A DNA stretch of 64,000 nt from Chitinilyticum aquatile DSM 21506 (GTDB lineage Bacteria; Pseudomonadota; Gammaproteobacteria; Burkholderiales; Chitinibacteraceae), in assembly GCF_000430805.1 (NCBI RefSeq), contig NZ_KE387259.1, forward strand, positions 1 through 64,000. The letters are read 5' to 3'. The notes under the pieces were generated by a model, which was not told the origin of the DNA, ran no database searches, and saw only the letters and a program-made list of their open reading frames with translations. Below, one piece after another: positions 27,088-35,711 of the stretch. The stretch's first letter is position 1; each line of letters starts with the position of its first letter. The position numbers and the translations under genes are program-made.

Positions 27088-29307
27088 GAACTGACACGAA
27101 ACCGTCTCCACCGCTCCACCATCACTGCGTGCGTCGGCATAGCTAGGCACATAGCAATCCTGCACCCATTCCCACAGATTGCCGTGCATGTCATACAAAC
27201 CAAAGCCGTTGGCGGCAAAGCTCGCCACCGGCAAAACTTTGTAACGGCTTGCACCCTTGGCGCTGCCATTGTAGGTGTTACCTGTATCGAAGTTGGCTTC
27301 GCTGGCTTCGATCTTGTTACGTCCTTGGCCATCGACATTGAAAGGGGTATTGCAACCGGCGCGGGCGGCGTATTCCCATTCCGCCTCGCTGGGCAGGCGG
27401 AAGGTTTGGCCAGTAAGTTGATTCAGTTTTTTGATAAAACCTTGAGCATCATCCCAGCTGACCGAATCCACCGGGACATTCGTACCACTGTTCGTGTAAT
27501 AAGAATAACTGTGGTTGTTGCCCATGACCGCCTGCCATAGCCCTTGCGTCACTTGGATTTGCCCGAGCTGGAAGGACTTGATATTCACCCGGCGCTGTGG
27601 GCCTTCATCTTTCTTGCGGCCATGCTCGCTTTCGGGTGACCCCATCATAAAGCTACCCGCCGGAATGGCGACCATCCTAAAGCTAACCCCATTGACGGTG
27701 AAGGTTTCGCATGCCCCCGGCGCTGCGGTATGCCCCGCTTTCGCTGCCGAGTTTGCCTCGGCACGCTGTTGTTCATCCCGGATTTGTCGATCCAGTGCGC
27801 TGATCTGCGCCAGCGCCTCTACGCGGTTGTTCTCCCAATGGTCAGCATAACGTTTCAATGCGGCCCGCTTATAGGTTGACGAGTTCGTTGCCGCTACCTC
27901 AGCCAGCGTCCATTGCCAGGCCTGCGCATCGGCGCTGGTTCGCGCTTGCTGCGCTTCATCAGCCTTGATCTGATCCAGCGCACTGATCTGCGCCAGCGCC
28001 TCTACGCGGTTGTTCTCCCAATGGTCAGCATAACGTTTCAATGCGGCCCGCTTATAGGTTGACGAGTTCGTTGCCGCTACCTCAGCCAGCGTCCATTGCC
28101 AGGCCTGCGCATCGGCGCTGGCTCGCGCTTGCTGCGCTTCATCAGCCTTGATCTGATCCAGCGCACTGATCTGCGCCAGCGCCTCAAGTCGATTGATCTC
28201 CCACTGCTCCGCATAACTGGCCAAGGCAGCGCGCTTTTCTGCTGGCGAACTCGCAGCCGCTACCGCAGCCAGTGTCTTTTGCCAGGCCTGCGTATCAGGG
28301 ATGATTCGCGCTTGCTGTGCTTCGTATTGCTGGCGCTGCCTAGCCAGTTCATCAGCCAGTGTTTTGAGTTGCTGGGCCGCTTCGTCGAAATGCGCGCAAT
28401 GCGGGTCGGCGACGTAGGCGCGTAGCAGGCGGATTTTTTCTTCCGGGTCACTTTGCAGGCCCAGATCAAGTTGCAGCAGTTTCCATTGGTGCTCGCCCGC
28501 CTGTCTGACAGCCTCCTGCTCACCGGGTGCGGAGGGCTGGTACAGCAGCACGGGCTGGCCGGTGAAACGCGGGCTTTGCTCGCGCAGGCCGTAGCCCGAT
28601 TCCTGCATTCTTTGCCGGATGCGCTGCCCCACCCGCCCCAGAAAGGCAGGGTTGATTTCCAGCGCTTGCGCCTGTGTTAGCTGCTGGCGCATTTCCGCCA
28701 GCAGCGCCGTGGTAAACAGGCCACGACCGGCATCGGGATCTTCAATCGCGCATTGCCCATCACTGCAGGCGTTGATTACCGTTAACGCGCTATCGACCGG
28801 GCTGGAGCCGGCAGACGGCACGGGGCGCTTTTCTACCCAGCCGGTAGCAAAACCGGGCAAGTTGCCGCCAGATTTCAATTTCAGAACAGGCTGGCCCGGC
28901 TCGGCCCGGCAGGCATCAAAAATGAAGACGCGGGTTACCCCCTGCCAGCGCGGTTTTGCCGTGCGTAACAGCAGGGTTTCGTAAGGCAGGGTGTCGGAAA
29001 ACTCGCCCTGATTCAGATCGGCCAACTCGGCACGGGGCAGCAGAAAATACTGCTGATTATTGCGCTGGATGCCATGCCCTCCGAAATAGAATACAAAGGT
29101 GTCGCCCGGCTGCAGCTTGTTTTCCAGTTGCTGCAGGCGCTCCAGAATGGCCGGGCGGTCACGCTAGCGCAGCAGTAATACGGCGTTGTAGCCCAGCTGG
29201 TTCTGAAACAGATCGGCCATATCGCGGGCGTCGTCCTCGGCTCCCTGCAATTCGCCAACCGAACGGGTGTAGTGGTCAATCCCCAGAAATAAACCGTGCC
29301 GCGCCAT
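26962..29307 (-). pseudogene. Caspase-repeat-FGE protein with in-frame nonsense codon
   Basis: From the ATG at 29307 (MARHGLFLGIDHYTRS) the product is a C14 caspase-like domain (FGGHGIQR His, FIFDACRAE Cys), a region of three ~61-aa repeats (QAWQWTLAEVAATNSSTYKR...), and a C-terminal FGE domain starting [16 protein letters not shown] with DGR-like region B at the end. Codon 48 is TAG (29166-29164), in LLR*RDRPAIL; a single CAG-to-TAG change would explain it. Translation could only restart at ATGs downstream (29025), which would lose the catalytic His. It is otherwise intact over 782 codons, so the mutation is recent. Same architecture as the gene at 12563 but with no membrane helix evident. 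Confidence 0.8.
27800..28348 (-). repeat. Three tandem 183-bp repeats inside the caspase-FGE gene
   Basis: Period of 183 bp (61 codons): CTGATCTGCGCCAGCGCCT recurs at 27800 and 27983, and a more diverged copy begins near 28166. The first two units are nearly identical, including silent positions, so the duplication is recent. The encoded unit is a helical AWQWTLAEVAA...YKRAALKRYADHWE repeat, related to repeats in the 1344-aa protein at 37676. Confidence 0.8.
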
Positions 29308-29450
29308 CGTCGCCCCTGATTACCCTGATATAGCCAGCCGATCGGCATTGCCAGTCGGCACGGCATGTTTTTTTTGCGAGAAAAAACCTGCATTACTTGA
29401 GCGGCAAGTTTAGCGGAAATGGCATTTGCATGTCATCGGGGCGGTGAGCA

Positions 29451-29954
29451 TCAAGCCGTTTCGAGCGCCAGCAGGTGCATGACTTGCTGCGACAGTAAAT
29501 CCGGTGCCACTGAAAGCTGGATTTCAAAATCAAATGGCCCGCCATAGTGGCAAGGCATGCCTATGGTCGGCACACCGCAGGCCCGTATCAGTTTCAACAT
29601 GGCCATGCCGCCCAGCAGACCTGCCTGTGATTCAATCTCTATGCCGGGGCCGGTATTAGAGGGAAAAAACCAGTCCGACAATGCGCCTTCCCAACGCCAG
29701 ATGAGTGAGTCGAATTCCGGGTAGACCACACAGCCCACCTCCGGATCTTGCAGTACCTTCCGGCACCAGGCCATGGCCTGTTCCTGAGGCATTTTGCGAT
29801 AGCTGCTGACGGCATACTCGATACCTTCAGCGTGCAGGCAATCGGCCAGCCCGCTTTCCAGCAGCCGCTCCCCTGCCGAGGCAGGAAACACAAAAAGCAA
29901 CTGCCGCCCTTGCAGATAGTCGGCCAAGGTCTTGGCTGAGTGATCTGAATCCAT
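29451..29954 (-). CDS. Hypothetical 167-aa protein
   Basis: Start chosen at the ATG at 29954, preceded by GGGGGG. The translation begins MDSDHSAKTLADYLQGRQLL. It has an alpha/beta pattern (QLLFVFPASAGERLL, GCVVYPEFDSLIWRW, VPTIGMPCHYGGPFDFEIQL) without signal peptide or membrane helix. The alternation suggests a Rossmann-like or DUF-type cytosolic protein, but no family is recognised. It lies upstream of the caspase-FGE gene on the same strand with 143 bp between them. Confidence 0.6.
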   Translation of the reverse strand: MDSDHSAKTLADYLQGRQLLFVFPASAGERLLESGLADCLHAEGIEYAVSSYRKMPQEQAMAWCRKVLQDPEVGCVVYPEFDSLIWRWEGALSDWFFPSNTGPGIEIESQAGLLGGMAMLKLIRACGVPTIGMPCHYGGPFDFEIQLSVAPDLLSQQVMHLLALETA

Positions 29955-30193
29955 TTTTTGTCCCCCCGGCATTTCAAAAGTGCAAGAAGCTGTAGACCGC
30001 CCTGCAAAGCCATTATCCGACGGAGACATACCATGCGACAGACCCTGCGCCCCATTTTTCCCGGCAAGCCGGAGCGTGTTTGCCAGCCTGTTCCGGCTGA
30101 CCACAATCACACCCAAATCCGGCGAAAAGTCCGGAGGGCTGATGGTGCTTAACGAACCGATCTTTTTCCACAGATGCAAAAAGGAAATGAGCC

Positions 30194-30481
30194 ATGGAAG
30201 ACCTCATCCTGAGCAAACACGCCTTGCGGAGAATGAAGCAGCGTGGAATCAAGCCGATTGTTATCGACTTGCTATTACGTTTCGGCTCGATCACATTCGA
30301 TCACCTTGGGGCCGAAATTTACTGCTTCGATAAAAAGAGCAGAGAAAGAATCAAGAAGCACCTTTGCTCGGCTGAATTAGCCAGGCTGCCCAGCAGTGCA
30401 ATGAACATCTACGTAGTGGTTCGCGACATGCTAATCGTCACGGTGGCTTATCGCAGCAAGCGCTTCAGGTATTTTCAATAG
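30194..30481 (+). CDS. DUF4258-like small protein
   Basis: 95 aa, starting after AAGGAAATGAGCC. The N-terminal SKHALRRMKQRGI motif and the C-terminal VYVVVRDMLIVTVAYRSKR pattern fit DUF4258-type proteins, small RelE-like folds sometimes in toxin-antitoxin or mobile contexts. No partner antitoxin is seen beside it; the next gene is mltA, 28 bp downstream. Role unknown. Confidence 0.6.
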   Translation: MEDLILSKHALRRMKQRGIKPIVIDLLLRFGSITFDHLGAEIYCFDKKSRERIKKHLCSAELARLPSSAMNIYVVVRDMLIVTVAYRSKRFRYFQ

Positions 30482-30509
30482 CGGACACAACATCAGGAAA
30501 GGAAAACTA

Positions 30510-31580
30510 ATGAAAGCCATCCTTTGCAACCTCCTCGTCATCGCGGGGCTCTCTGCTTGCAGCACCTCGGCCAGCACGCAGCAAACGGCCACGCCCACGA
30601 TCAGCCAGAGCAGCGAGCATGCCCAGGCGCTGCTGGCCTTTACCCGCAGCTGTGCCCGGCTAACCGACCCGGCCTGGAAAGACATTTGCGCCCAGGCCAG
30701 CAACACCCCGCCGGCACAGGCCGGGCAGTTTTTCGCCAGCCAGTTTCGGGTCGTCAAACTTGCTGCCCAAACCGGTGAGGAGTCCGGGCTGCTGACAGCG
30801 TACTACGAACCCATCATTCGCGTGAGCAAAACGCCGACCGGCAAACTCAATTACCCGCTCTACGCCCGCCCGGACAATCTGCCGGCTCAGGCTGTCTATG
30901 CCGATCGAAAAACCATCGAAACGTCAGCACCGCCGGAGCTGAAAGACAAAGTCATTGCCTATGGCGAGCGCATGGACGCCTATCTATTGGGGGTGCAGGG
31001 CAGTGGCCGGATTCAATGGCCAGACGGTCAGATAACCAAGCTAATCAACGATGGGATGAATAACCAGCCGTATAAGTCAATTGGCAAGATTCTGATCGAG
31101 GCCGGTGCGCTGACGCAGGAAACCGTCAGCGTGCCCACCATCCGGGCTTGGGTGGCAGCACATCCGGATAAAGCCGACTGGCTACTGCACCAAAATCCGC
31201 GCATAGTGTTTTTCAAGCCTGATGATGGCAGTAGAGGCTCGTCCGATGGACCGCCCGGCGCGATGGGTATCAAGGCTGGCTTGACGCCGGGGTATTCGAT
31301 TGCCGTCGATCCGTTGCGAATTCCATTGGGCACGCCGGTACAGATCAGCAGCAGCTGGCCCGATGGTCGCCCGCTGCAAAGGCTGGTGATTGCGCAGGAC
31401 AAAGGCGCAGCGATCAAAGGCAGCATTCGCGCCGACCTGTTTCTGGGCGTGGGTGCCGAGGCCGAGCAACTGGCTGGCATAATGAAGCAAGCGCTCACGC
31501 TGGAGGTGCTGTGGCCAATCAATGTGCCGCTGCCCGCCAGCCTGCAGCCAGCCTCCTCCGCCGTGGCGCCGCAATCATGA
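30510..31580 (+). CDS. mltA: MltA-family lytic murein transglycosylase
   Basis: 356 aa lipoprotein (lipobox LSAC in VIAGLSACSTS). The MltA domain is clear: LLTAYYEPIIRVS, LGVQGSGRIQWPDG, the beta-barrel and 3D motifs PGAMGIKAGLTPGYSIAVD and the catalytic Asp in IAQDKGAAIKGSIRADLFLG. The usual QDTGGAI reads QDKGAAI. It cleaves glycan strands in the periplasm at the outer membrane. Good ribosome site (AGGAAAGGAAAAC). Its stop overlaps the start of the next gene (ATGA). It is the second lytic transglycosylase of the island and may be a captured housekeeping gene. Confidence 0.92.
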   Translation: MKAILCNLLVIAGLSACSTSASTQQTATPTISQSSEHAQALLAFTRSCARLTDPAWKDICAQASNTPPAQAGQFFASQFRVVKLAAQTGEESGLLTAYYEPIIRVSKTPTGKLNYPLYARPDNLPAQAVYADRKTIETSAPPELKDKVIAYGERMDAYLLGVQGSGRIQWPDGQITKLINDGMNNQPYKSIGKILIEAGALTQETVSVPTIRAWVAAHPDKADWLLHQNPRIVFFKPDDGSRGSSDGPPGAMGIKAGLTPGYSIAVDPLRIPLGTPVQISSSWPDGRPLQRLVIAQDKGAAIKGSIRADLFLGVGAEAEQLAGIMKQALTLEVLWPINVPLPASLQPASSAVAPQS

Positions 31581-32140
31581 AAAAACGGCTATGGCTTGCC
31601 CTGCTTGCGCTCGCCAGCCTGCCAGTGCAGGCCGGCGGCTGGAAAAGCTCGCTACTTGTAGAGCGCGGCGGCATTCAGCACCGCTTTGCCGACCCCTGCT
31701 GCCGTTACCGGCAGGAACCATCGCGGCATGGCTATAGCCTGATCCGCGAGGAAGGCGACGACGGCGGCGCGGTATACCTGATCACCCCGCAAGGGGTGAA
31801 ACATACCCTGGGCAACGAGCGTATTGTGTTTTCGCCAGACCGGCAATGGGCCTTCAGTGAAGCCAGTTTTATCGAAGGCTATCGCTGGCAACTGCACGAT
31901 CTGAGCGCCGCACAAGATCGCCCGCTGGCCATGCCGGTAGCGTGGGCTGATCTGGAAGGGCAAAAATTCAATGGCAAGCTGGTGCGCTTGCTGGCTGCCC
32001 GCTGGCAAGGGGCGCGCCAGTTAAAACTGGACTGGGATTGCGCAGGCCTTGGCACAATGTCCACATCCTTGCGCCTCACCCCGCAAGGCCAGACCAGCGG
32101 CCCGCGCCCCTGCTCGCAACTGCAACCCGAACCGCAATAA
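31577..32140 (+). CDS. Secreted hypothetical protein
   Basis: 187 aa with signal peptide (MKKRLWLALLALASLPVQAGG). The mature part is beta-rich with a WD-like or beta-propeller feel (GAVYLITPQGVKHTLGN, IVFSPDRQWAFSEASF, RWQLHDLSA). Cys pair CCRYR near residue 42. Translationally coupled to mltA by ATGA overlap. No family recognised; probably periplasmic. Confidence 0.65.
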   Translation: MKKRLWLALLALASLPVQAGGWKSSLLVERGGIQHRFADPCCRYRQEPSRHGYSLIREEGDDGGAVYLITPQGVKHTLGNERIVFSPDRQWAFSEASFIEGYRWQLHDLSAAQDRPLAMPVAWADLEGQKFNGKLVRLLAARWQGARQLKLDWDCAGLGTMSTSLRLTPQGQTSGPRPCSQLQPEPQ

Positions 32141-32154
32141 ATGGAGAGCACACC

Positions 32155-32487
32155 ATGATTTCCCCTCTCGCCATCGAACTGCCCTACAGCACATTCCAGC
32201 AACTGGCTTGCGAGGTGCTGGGCAGCGCAGCCTGCCGGCAGGACTGGAACGGCCACAAACCCGCCTTGGCCAATGCAGCAGGGTATAACCGCAGACTCCT
32301 TTTAATCTGGGGGCTTCACGACAATACCCAAGGCATTGCCCATGCCCGCGCCTACGTGCCAGAAGCCATCCTGACCGAAATCCTGGCCAAACTGGGCGGT
32401 GACCTGCCCAGCGGCAAACCCGCCGCCTACGCCCGCGAAAGCGACAATGGCGAACTGGCGGATAGCCTGCTGCTGATCTGGGAATAA
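32155..32487 (+). CDS. Hypothetical 110-aa protein
   Basis: Start at 32155 with GGAGAGC upstream, 14 bp after the secreted protein. Soluble, acidic C-terminus, no motif recognised (IELPYSTFQQLACEVLGSAA, LLLIWGLHDNTQG). Two Trp in LLxIWx contexts. It may be the last gene of the mltA operon, followed by the conserved block of variable region C on the other strand. Confidence 0.6.
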   Translation: MISPLAIELPYSTFQQLACEVLGSAACRQDWNGHKPALANAAGYNRRLLLIWGLHDNTQGIAHARAYVPEAILTEILAKLGGDLPSGKPAAYARESDNGELADSLLLIWE

Positions 32488-32599
32488 AGCAGATCGATTG
32501 CCCCTTTGCCAAAAATCGGCGGGGGCTGCGCCCCCGCGAGCTGGCACAACCCTTCGCGCTCTGCTTAACGTCTGCCGGAAGATGGGCAAAGGGTAAAAG

Positions 32600-32745
32600 G
32601 GTAAGCTGCCTGCGCTACGCTATGTCAGCGTCCTGGCTAGGCGAAAACCGACAAAGTTGAAACGGTCACCCGGCGAGTTGCCGTCACGATACGCCGCACG
32701 CAGATACCGCGGAACGTTGACCCAAGAACCGCCGCGCAAAACACG
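32600..32745 (-). other. DGR-like variable region C with conserved 3' flank
   Basis: Minus strand: 32 variable codons (32745-32650) followed by a flank (32649-32600) almost identical to that of region B (2 differences in 50). Variable codons include GTC, AAC, GTT, TAT, GAC, GGC, TTC and TTT, where region B has TGC, GAC, GGT, CTT, AAC, TAC, AGC and TAT: the first two bases change while the third stays C or T. This is the pattern produced when template adenines (AAC/AAT codons) are randomised. Confidence 0.75.
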
Positions 32746-33653
32746 AGACCGACACGAGCCTGTCTCCACTGCTCCACCATCACTGCGTACGCCGGCATAG
32801 CTATCCACATAGCAATCCTGTACCCATTCCCACACATTGCCGTGCAGATCATACAAACCAAAGCCATTGGCGGCAAAGCTGGCCACCGGCACGATTTTCT
32901 GGCGGCTTTTGCCCTCGGCGCTGCCGTTGTAGGTGAAATATCCATTGAAATTGGCTTCGCTGGCTTCGATCTTGTCCCGGCATTGGCCACCGATATTGAA
33001 CGGGGTCGTGCAGCCTGCGCGGGCGGCGTATTCCCATTCAGCTTCACTGGGCAGACGGAAGCTCTGACCAGTCTTTTTATTCAATTTTTTGATAAAACCC
33101 TGAATCTGATTCCAGCTGACCTGATCCACCGGGCAGTTTCTACCGCAGTCTTCGTACCCGCTGGGGTTGCTGCCCATCACCGCCTGCCAGAGCCCTTGCG
33201 TCACTTCGGTTTGTCCCATCTGGAAAGCTTGTATCGTCACCCGTCGCTGTGGGCCTTCATTCGTGCGGCGCTCCGGCTCACTGTCGGGGGAACCCATCAT
33301 GAAGCTGCCCGCCGGAATGGCGACCATCTTGGGATCAAATTTTTCCAGCGCATGCATCAGGCCGATATTGCCTTCCTCAATCAAGTCCAGCAAAGTCATG
33401 CCGCGATTGATGTAGTGCTTGGCAATATTGACCACCAGCCGGAGATTGTGCTGGATCATTTTCTGCCGTGCAGCAAAATCCCCCTGCACAACCCTGCGGG
33501 ACAATTCACGCTCTTCATCAGGCTTGAGCAGTGGACTCTGACCGATTTCATTCAGATAGATCTGCGTAACATCCGCTGTTGACTCAGTCGCATAGACCTC
33601 GACTTCTTCTGCTGCTGCCTGCTCCAGATCAAGACCGCTATCGCCCTCTTCGT

Positions 33654-33662
33654 CGGCATCGA
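33654..33662. repeat. 9-bp target duplication, left copy
   Basis: CGGCATCGA directly outside the left end of the IS5-family element; identical to 34718-34726. Confidence 0.9.
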
Positions 33663-34717
33663 GGCTTTGTTGCACAAATCGGCACGTATCCTGCTTGATC
33701 TGACCACATCGCCACCCAATCCGTCGTCAGTATGAGCAAGCCAGCCCCGCCAAAGTACCGCAGCACCAACTGGGAATCCTACAATCATGCGCTGCGCCAG
33801 CGTGGCTCTCTGCTGATCTGGCTGGACAAGGACATGGCATGGTTTGCCACCCCAGCCGGCAAACGGGGTCGCGCCGAACGATTCAGCAATGCAGCGATTC
33901 AGTTCTGCCTGATGGTCAAAAATCTTTTCAATCTGGCGCTTCGCCAAACCACGGGCATGGTCGCCAGCCTGTTGAAACTGGCCGGATTGGACTGGCCAGT
34001 GCCTGATTACAGTACCTTGTCGCGCCGGCAGAAAACCTTGCAGGTGCTGATTCCCTATCGGAAAAATCGCACGGGCCTGCATCTGCTGGTGGATAGCACC
34101 GGCATCAAGATGCTCGGCGAAGGTGAGTGGAAAACCAAGAAGCATGGTGCCGAATATCGCCGGCAATGGCGCAAGGTGCATCTAGGCATCGATGCGGAAA
34201 CGCTGGAAATCCGTGCCATGGAAGTCACCTCGAACAGCATTGGTGATGCGCCCGTCTTGCCTGATCTGCTGGCGCAAATTCCGAGCGATGAGATGCTGGT
34301 TTCGGTTGTTGGCGACGGTGCCTATGACACCAAGGGCTGCCATGCCGCGATTGCCAGCCGCGAGGCCGAAGCCATCATTCCTGTGCGCAAGAATGGTAAA
34401 CATTGGAAAGAAAACACCGCAGGGGCAGCAGCCCGCAATGAAGCATTACGAACGACGAAGCGTCTCGGCCGGGGCATCTGGAAGAAATGGAGTGGCTACC
34501 ATCGGCGTAGCCTGGTTGAAACCAAGATGCGGTGCTTCAAACTGCTGGGCGAACGCGTGATGTCGCGCGACTTTGATCGTCAGGTTGCTGAGCTGCAAAT
34601 TCGGGCGGCACTACTGAACCGCTTCACGCAGCTCGGGATACCGGAAACGGTTCGCGTAGGGTAACTCCGTCTGGGGTTGGGGACGCTTGACTCGGATTTG
34701 ATTTATGCAACAAAGCC
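33663..34717 (+). mobile_element. Complete IS5-family (IS903-like) element
   Basis: 1055 bp, bounded by inverted repeats GGCTTTGTTGCACAAAT at the left and the complement of GGCTTTGTTGCATAAAT at the right, with a perfect 9-bp target duplication. One intact transposase. It is inserted within the sigma-S part of the chimeric gene. A fragment of a related element is at 505-690. Confidence 0.93.
33732..34664 (+). CDS. IS5-family transposase
   Basis: 310 aa DDE transposase. N-terminus MSKPAPPKYRSTNWESYNHA; core with HLLVDSTGIKMLGEGEWK (first Asp), VVGDGAYDTKGCH (second Asp) and the C-terminal YHRRSLVETKMRCFKLLGER with catalytic Glu. The frame is uninterrupted and the element has intact ends, so it is probably active. 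It is transcribed opposite to the gene it interrupts. Confidence 0.95.
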   Translation: MSKPAPPKYRSTNWESYNHALRQRGSLLIWLDKDMAWFATPAGKRGRAERFSNAAIQFCLMVKNLFNLALRQTTGMVASLLKLAGLDWPVPDYSTLSRRQKTLQVLIPYRKNRTGLHLLVDSTGIKMLGEGEWKTKKHGAEYRRQWRKVHLGIDAETLEIRAMEVTSNSIGDAPVLPDLLAQIPSDEMLVSVVGDGAYDTKGCHAAIASREAEAIIPVRKNGKHWKENTAGAAARNEALRTTKRLGRGIWKKWSGYHRRSLVETKMRCFKLLGERVMSRDFDRQVAELQIRAALLNRFTQLGIPETVRVG

Positions 34718-34726
34718 CGGCATCGA
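34718..34726. repeat. 9-bp target duplication, right copy
   Basis: CGGCATCGA directly outside the right end of the IS5-family element; identical to 33654-33662. Collapsing one copy restores the sigma-FGE reading frame. Confidence 0.9.
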
Positions 34727-34783
34727 TGATGTCATCATCGGTGATTTCTTCTGCTTCGAGAATTTCGATTTGTTCACTCATGA

Positions 34784-35572
34784 TCACTCTACGCTTATAT
34801 ATTTTGTTGGATCAACCGGTTTGCCAAATTTACGTATTTCAAAATGCAATTTGATCTCTTCGGCATCTGAATTCCCCATCTCCGCGATTTTTTCTCCCTT
34901 TTTGACGATATCTCCTTCTTTAACAAGCAGTTTACTGTTATGCGCGTACGTCGACAGATAGCCATTTCCGTGCTGAACAATCACAGCCTTTCCATATCCT
35001 TTCATCCCGCTTCCAGCATAAACAACATTACCACCTGCTGACGCAACTACAGACTGCCCCATTTTTCCAGCGATATCAACGCCTTTACGCTGTTCGGTAA
35101 ATCCGGTAGTCACCTTACCTGCGGTAGGCCACCCCCAATCGACACTCCCAGCCTCGGCAGCAACGGTCGTCGACGCAACCTTCGGTGACGCGGCTACAGC
35201 GCTGCCCGAATTCTGTACGACAGGTGTGGGCTTGCTCACGACAGGCGCATTGACGGCCCTGGCTTGCGCCAGTTCTTTTTCCAACCTGGCGTTTTCTGCA
35301 CGCAGGCGCTCGGCTTCAGCCCGGGCGGCATCCGCCTCCGCTTCCGCTTTCACCGCGTTGGCATTCGCTTTCTTAGCCTTCTGCGCCTCAGCCTGCCGTG
35401 CCACCTCGGCACGGCGGGCGACTTCCTTGCTGCATTTCAGGTCGCGCTCTTTCGGCGACAGCGATTCCGGCAATGTTTGCGCAAAATCCGCCGGACATTC
35501 CGCCGCCCATAAAGGCACACTCAAGCTCAGCAGAAGAAACAGCCCATGCCCGCAATTTGTTAACCAGTTCAT
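34784..35572 (-). CDS. NlpD-like LytM (M23) protein with swapped N-terminus
   Basis: 262 aa from the ATG at 35572. Signal peptide (LFLLLSLSVPLWA|AECPADF), then a Cys-containing module and an Ala/Glu/Lys-rich coiled coil to about residue 110, a linker, and a C-terminal LytM domain from about 140 (VDWGWPTAGKVTTGF, KGVDIAGKMGQSVVA, GYGKAVIVQHGNGYLSTYAH, KLHFEIRKFGKPVDPTKYI). The M23 zinc ligands are lost (RKGVD for HxGxD, KLH for HLH), as in NlpD, so it should activate amidases and not cut itself. NlpD normally has a lipobox and LysM; here both are replaced by a module shared with the Sel1 protein upstream. Its stop lies two bases before the sigma-FGE start. Confidence 0.85.
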   Translation of the reverse strand: MNWLTNCGHGLFLLLSLSVPLWAAECPADFAQTLPESLSPKERDLKCSKEVARRAEVARQAEAQKAKKANANAVKAEAEADAARAEAERLRAENARLEKELAQARAVNAPVVSKPTPVVQNSGSAVAASPKVASTTVAAEAGSVDWGWPTAGKVTTGFTEQRKGVDIAGKMGQSVVASAGGNVVYAGSGMKGYGKAVIVQHGNGYLSTYAHNSKLLVKEGDIVKKGEKIAEMGNSDAEEIKLHFEIRKFGKPVDPTKYISVE

Positions 35573-35711
35573 CACACCGCGCCCCCCACAAATACCAACG
35601 AAGGGTATATAGCCACAGCCAAATAATATAAATGGCCGTAGCCACATACCCATAAAAAAATTATCACCAAAGCTAGGCGGTCATATCACCATCACAACCC
35701 AGCCTGAAGGC

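Larger units (their letters stand above)
32620..34781 (-). pseudogene. RpoS N-terminus fused to FGE/variable domain, split by IS5-family element
   Basis: Removing the element at 33663-34717 and one 9-bp duplication gives one frame from the ATG at 34781 (MSEQIEILEAEEITDDDIID) to 32620. The first ~129 residues are sigma-[19 protein letters not shown], then region 2.1-2.2 ([36 protein letters not shown]). They stop before regions 2.3-4, so no promoter recognition is left, but the part of region 2 that contacts core RNA polymerase remains. The junction ([13 protein letters not shown], near 33330) leads directly into an FGE domain ending in variable region C. The present frame can restart only at a GTG inside the IS end (33675). 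It directly follows the NlpD-like gene, two bases after its stop. Likely function before disruption: unknown, possibly an RNA-polymerase-binding decoy or bait. Confidence 0.85.

Noticed and set aside
27800-28348. CRISPR-like array
   Set aside because: The 183-bp units are tandem without spacers and lie in a coding frame.
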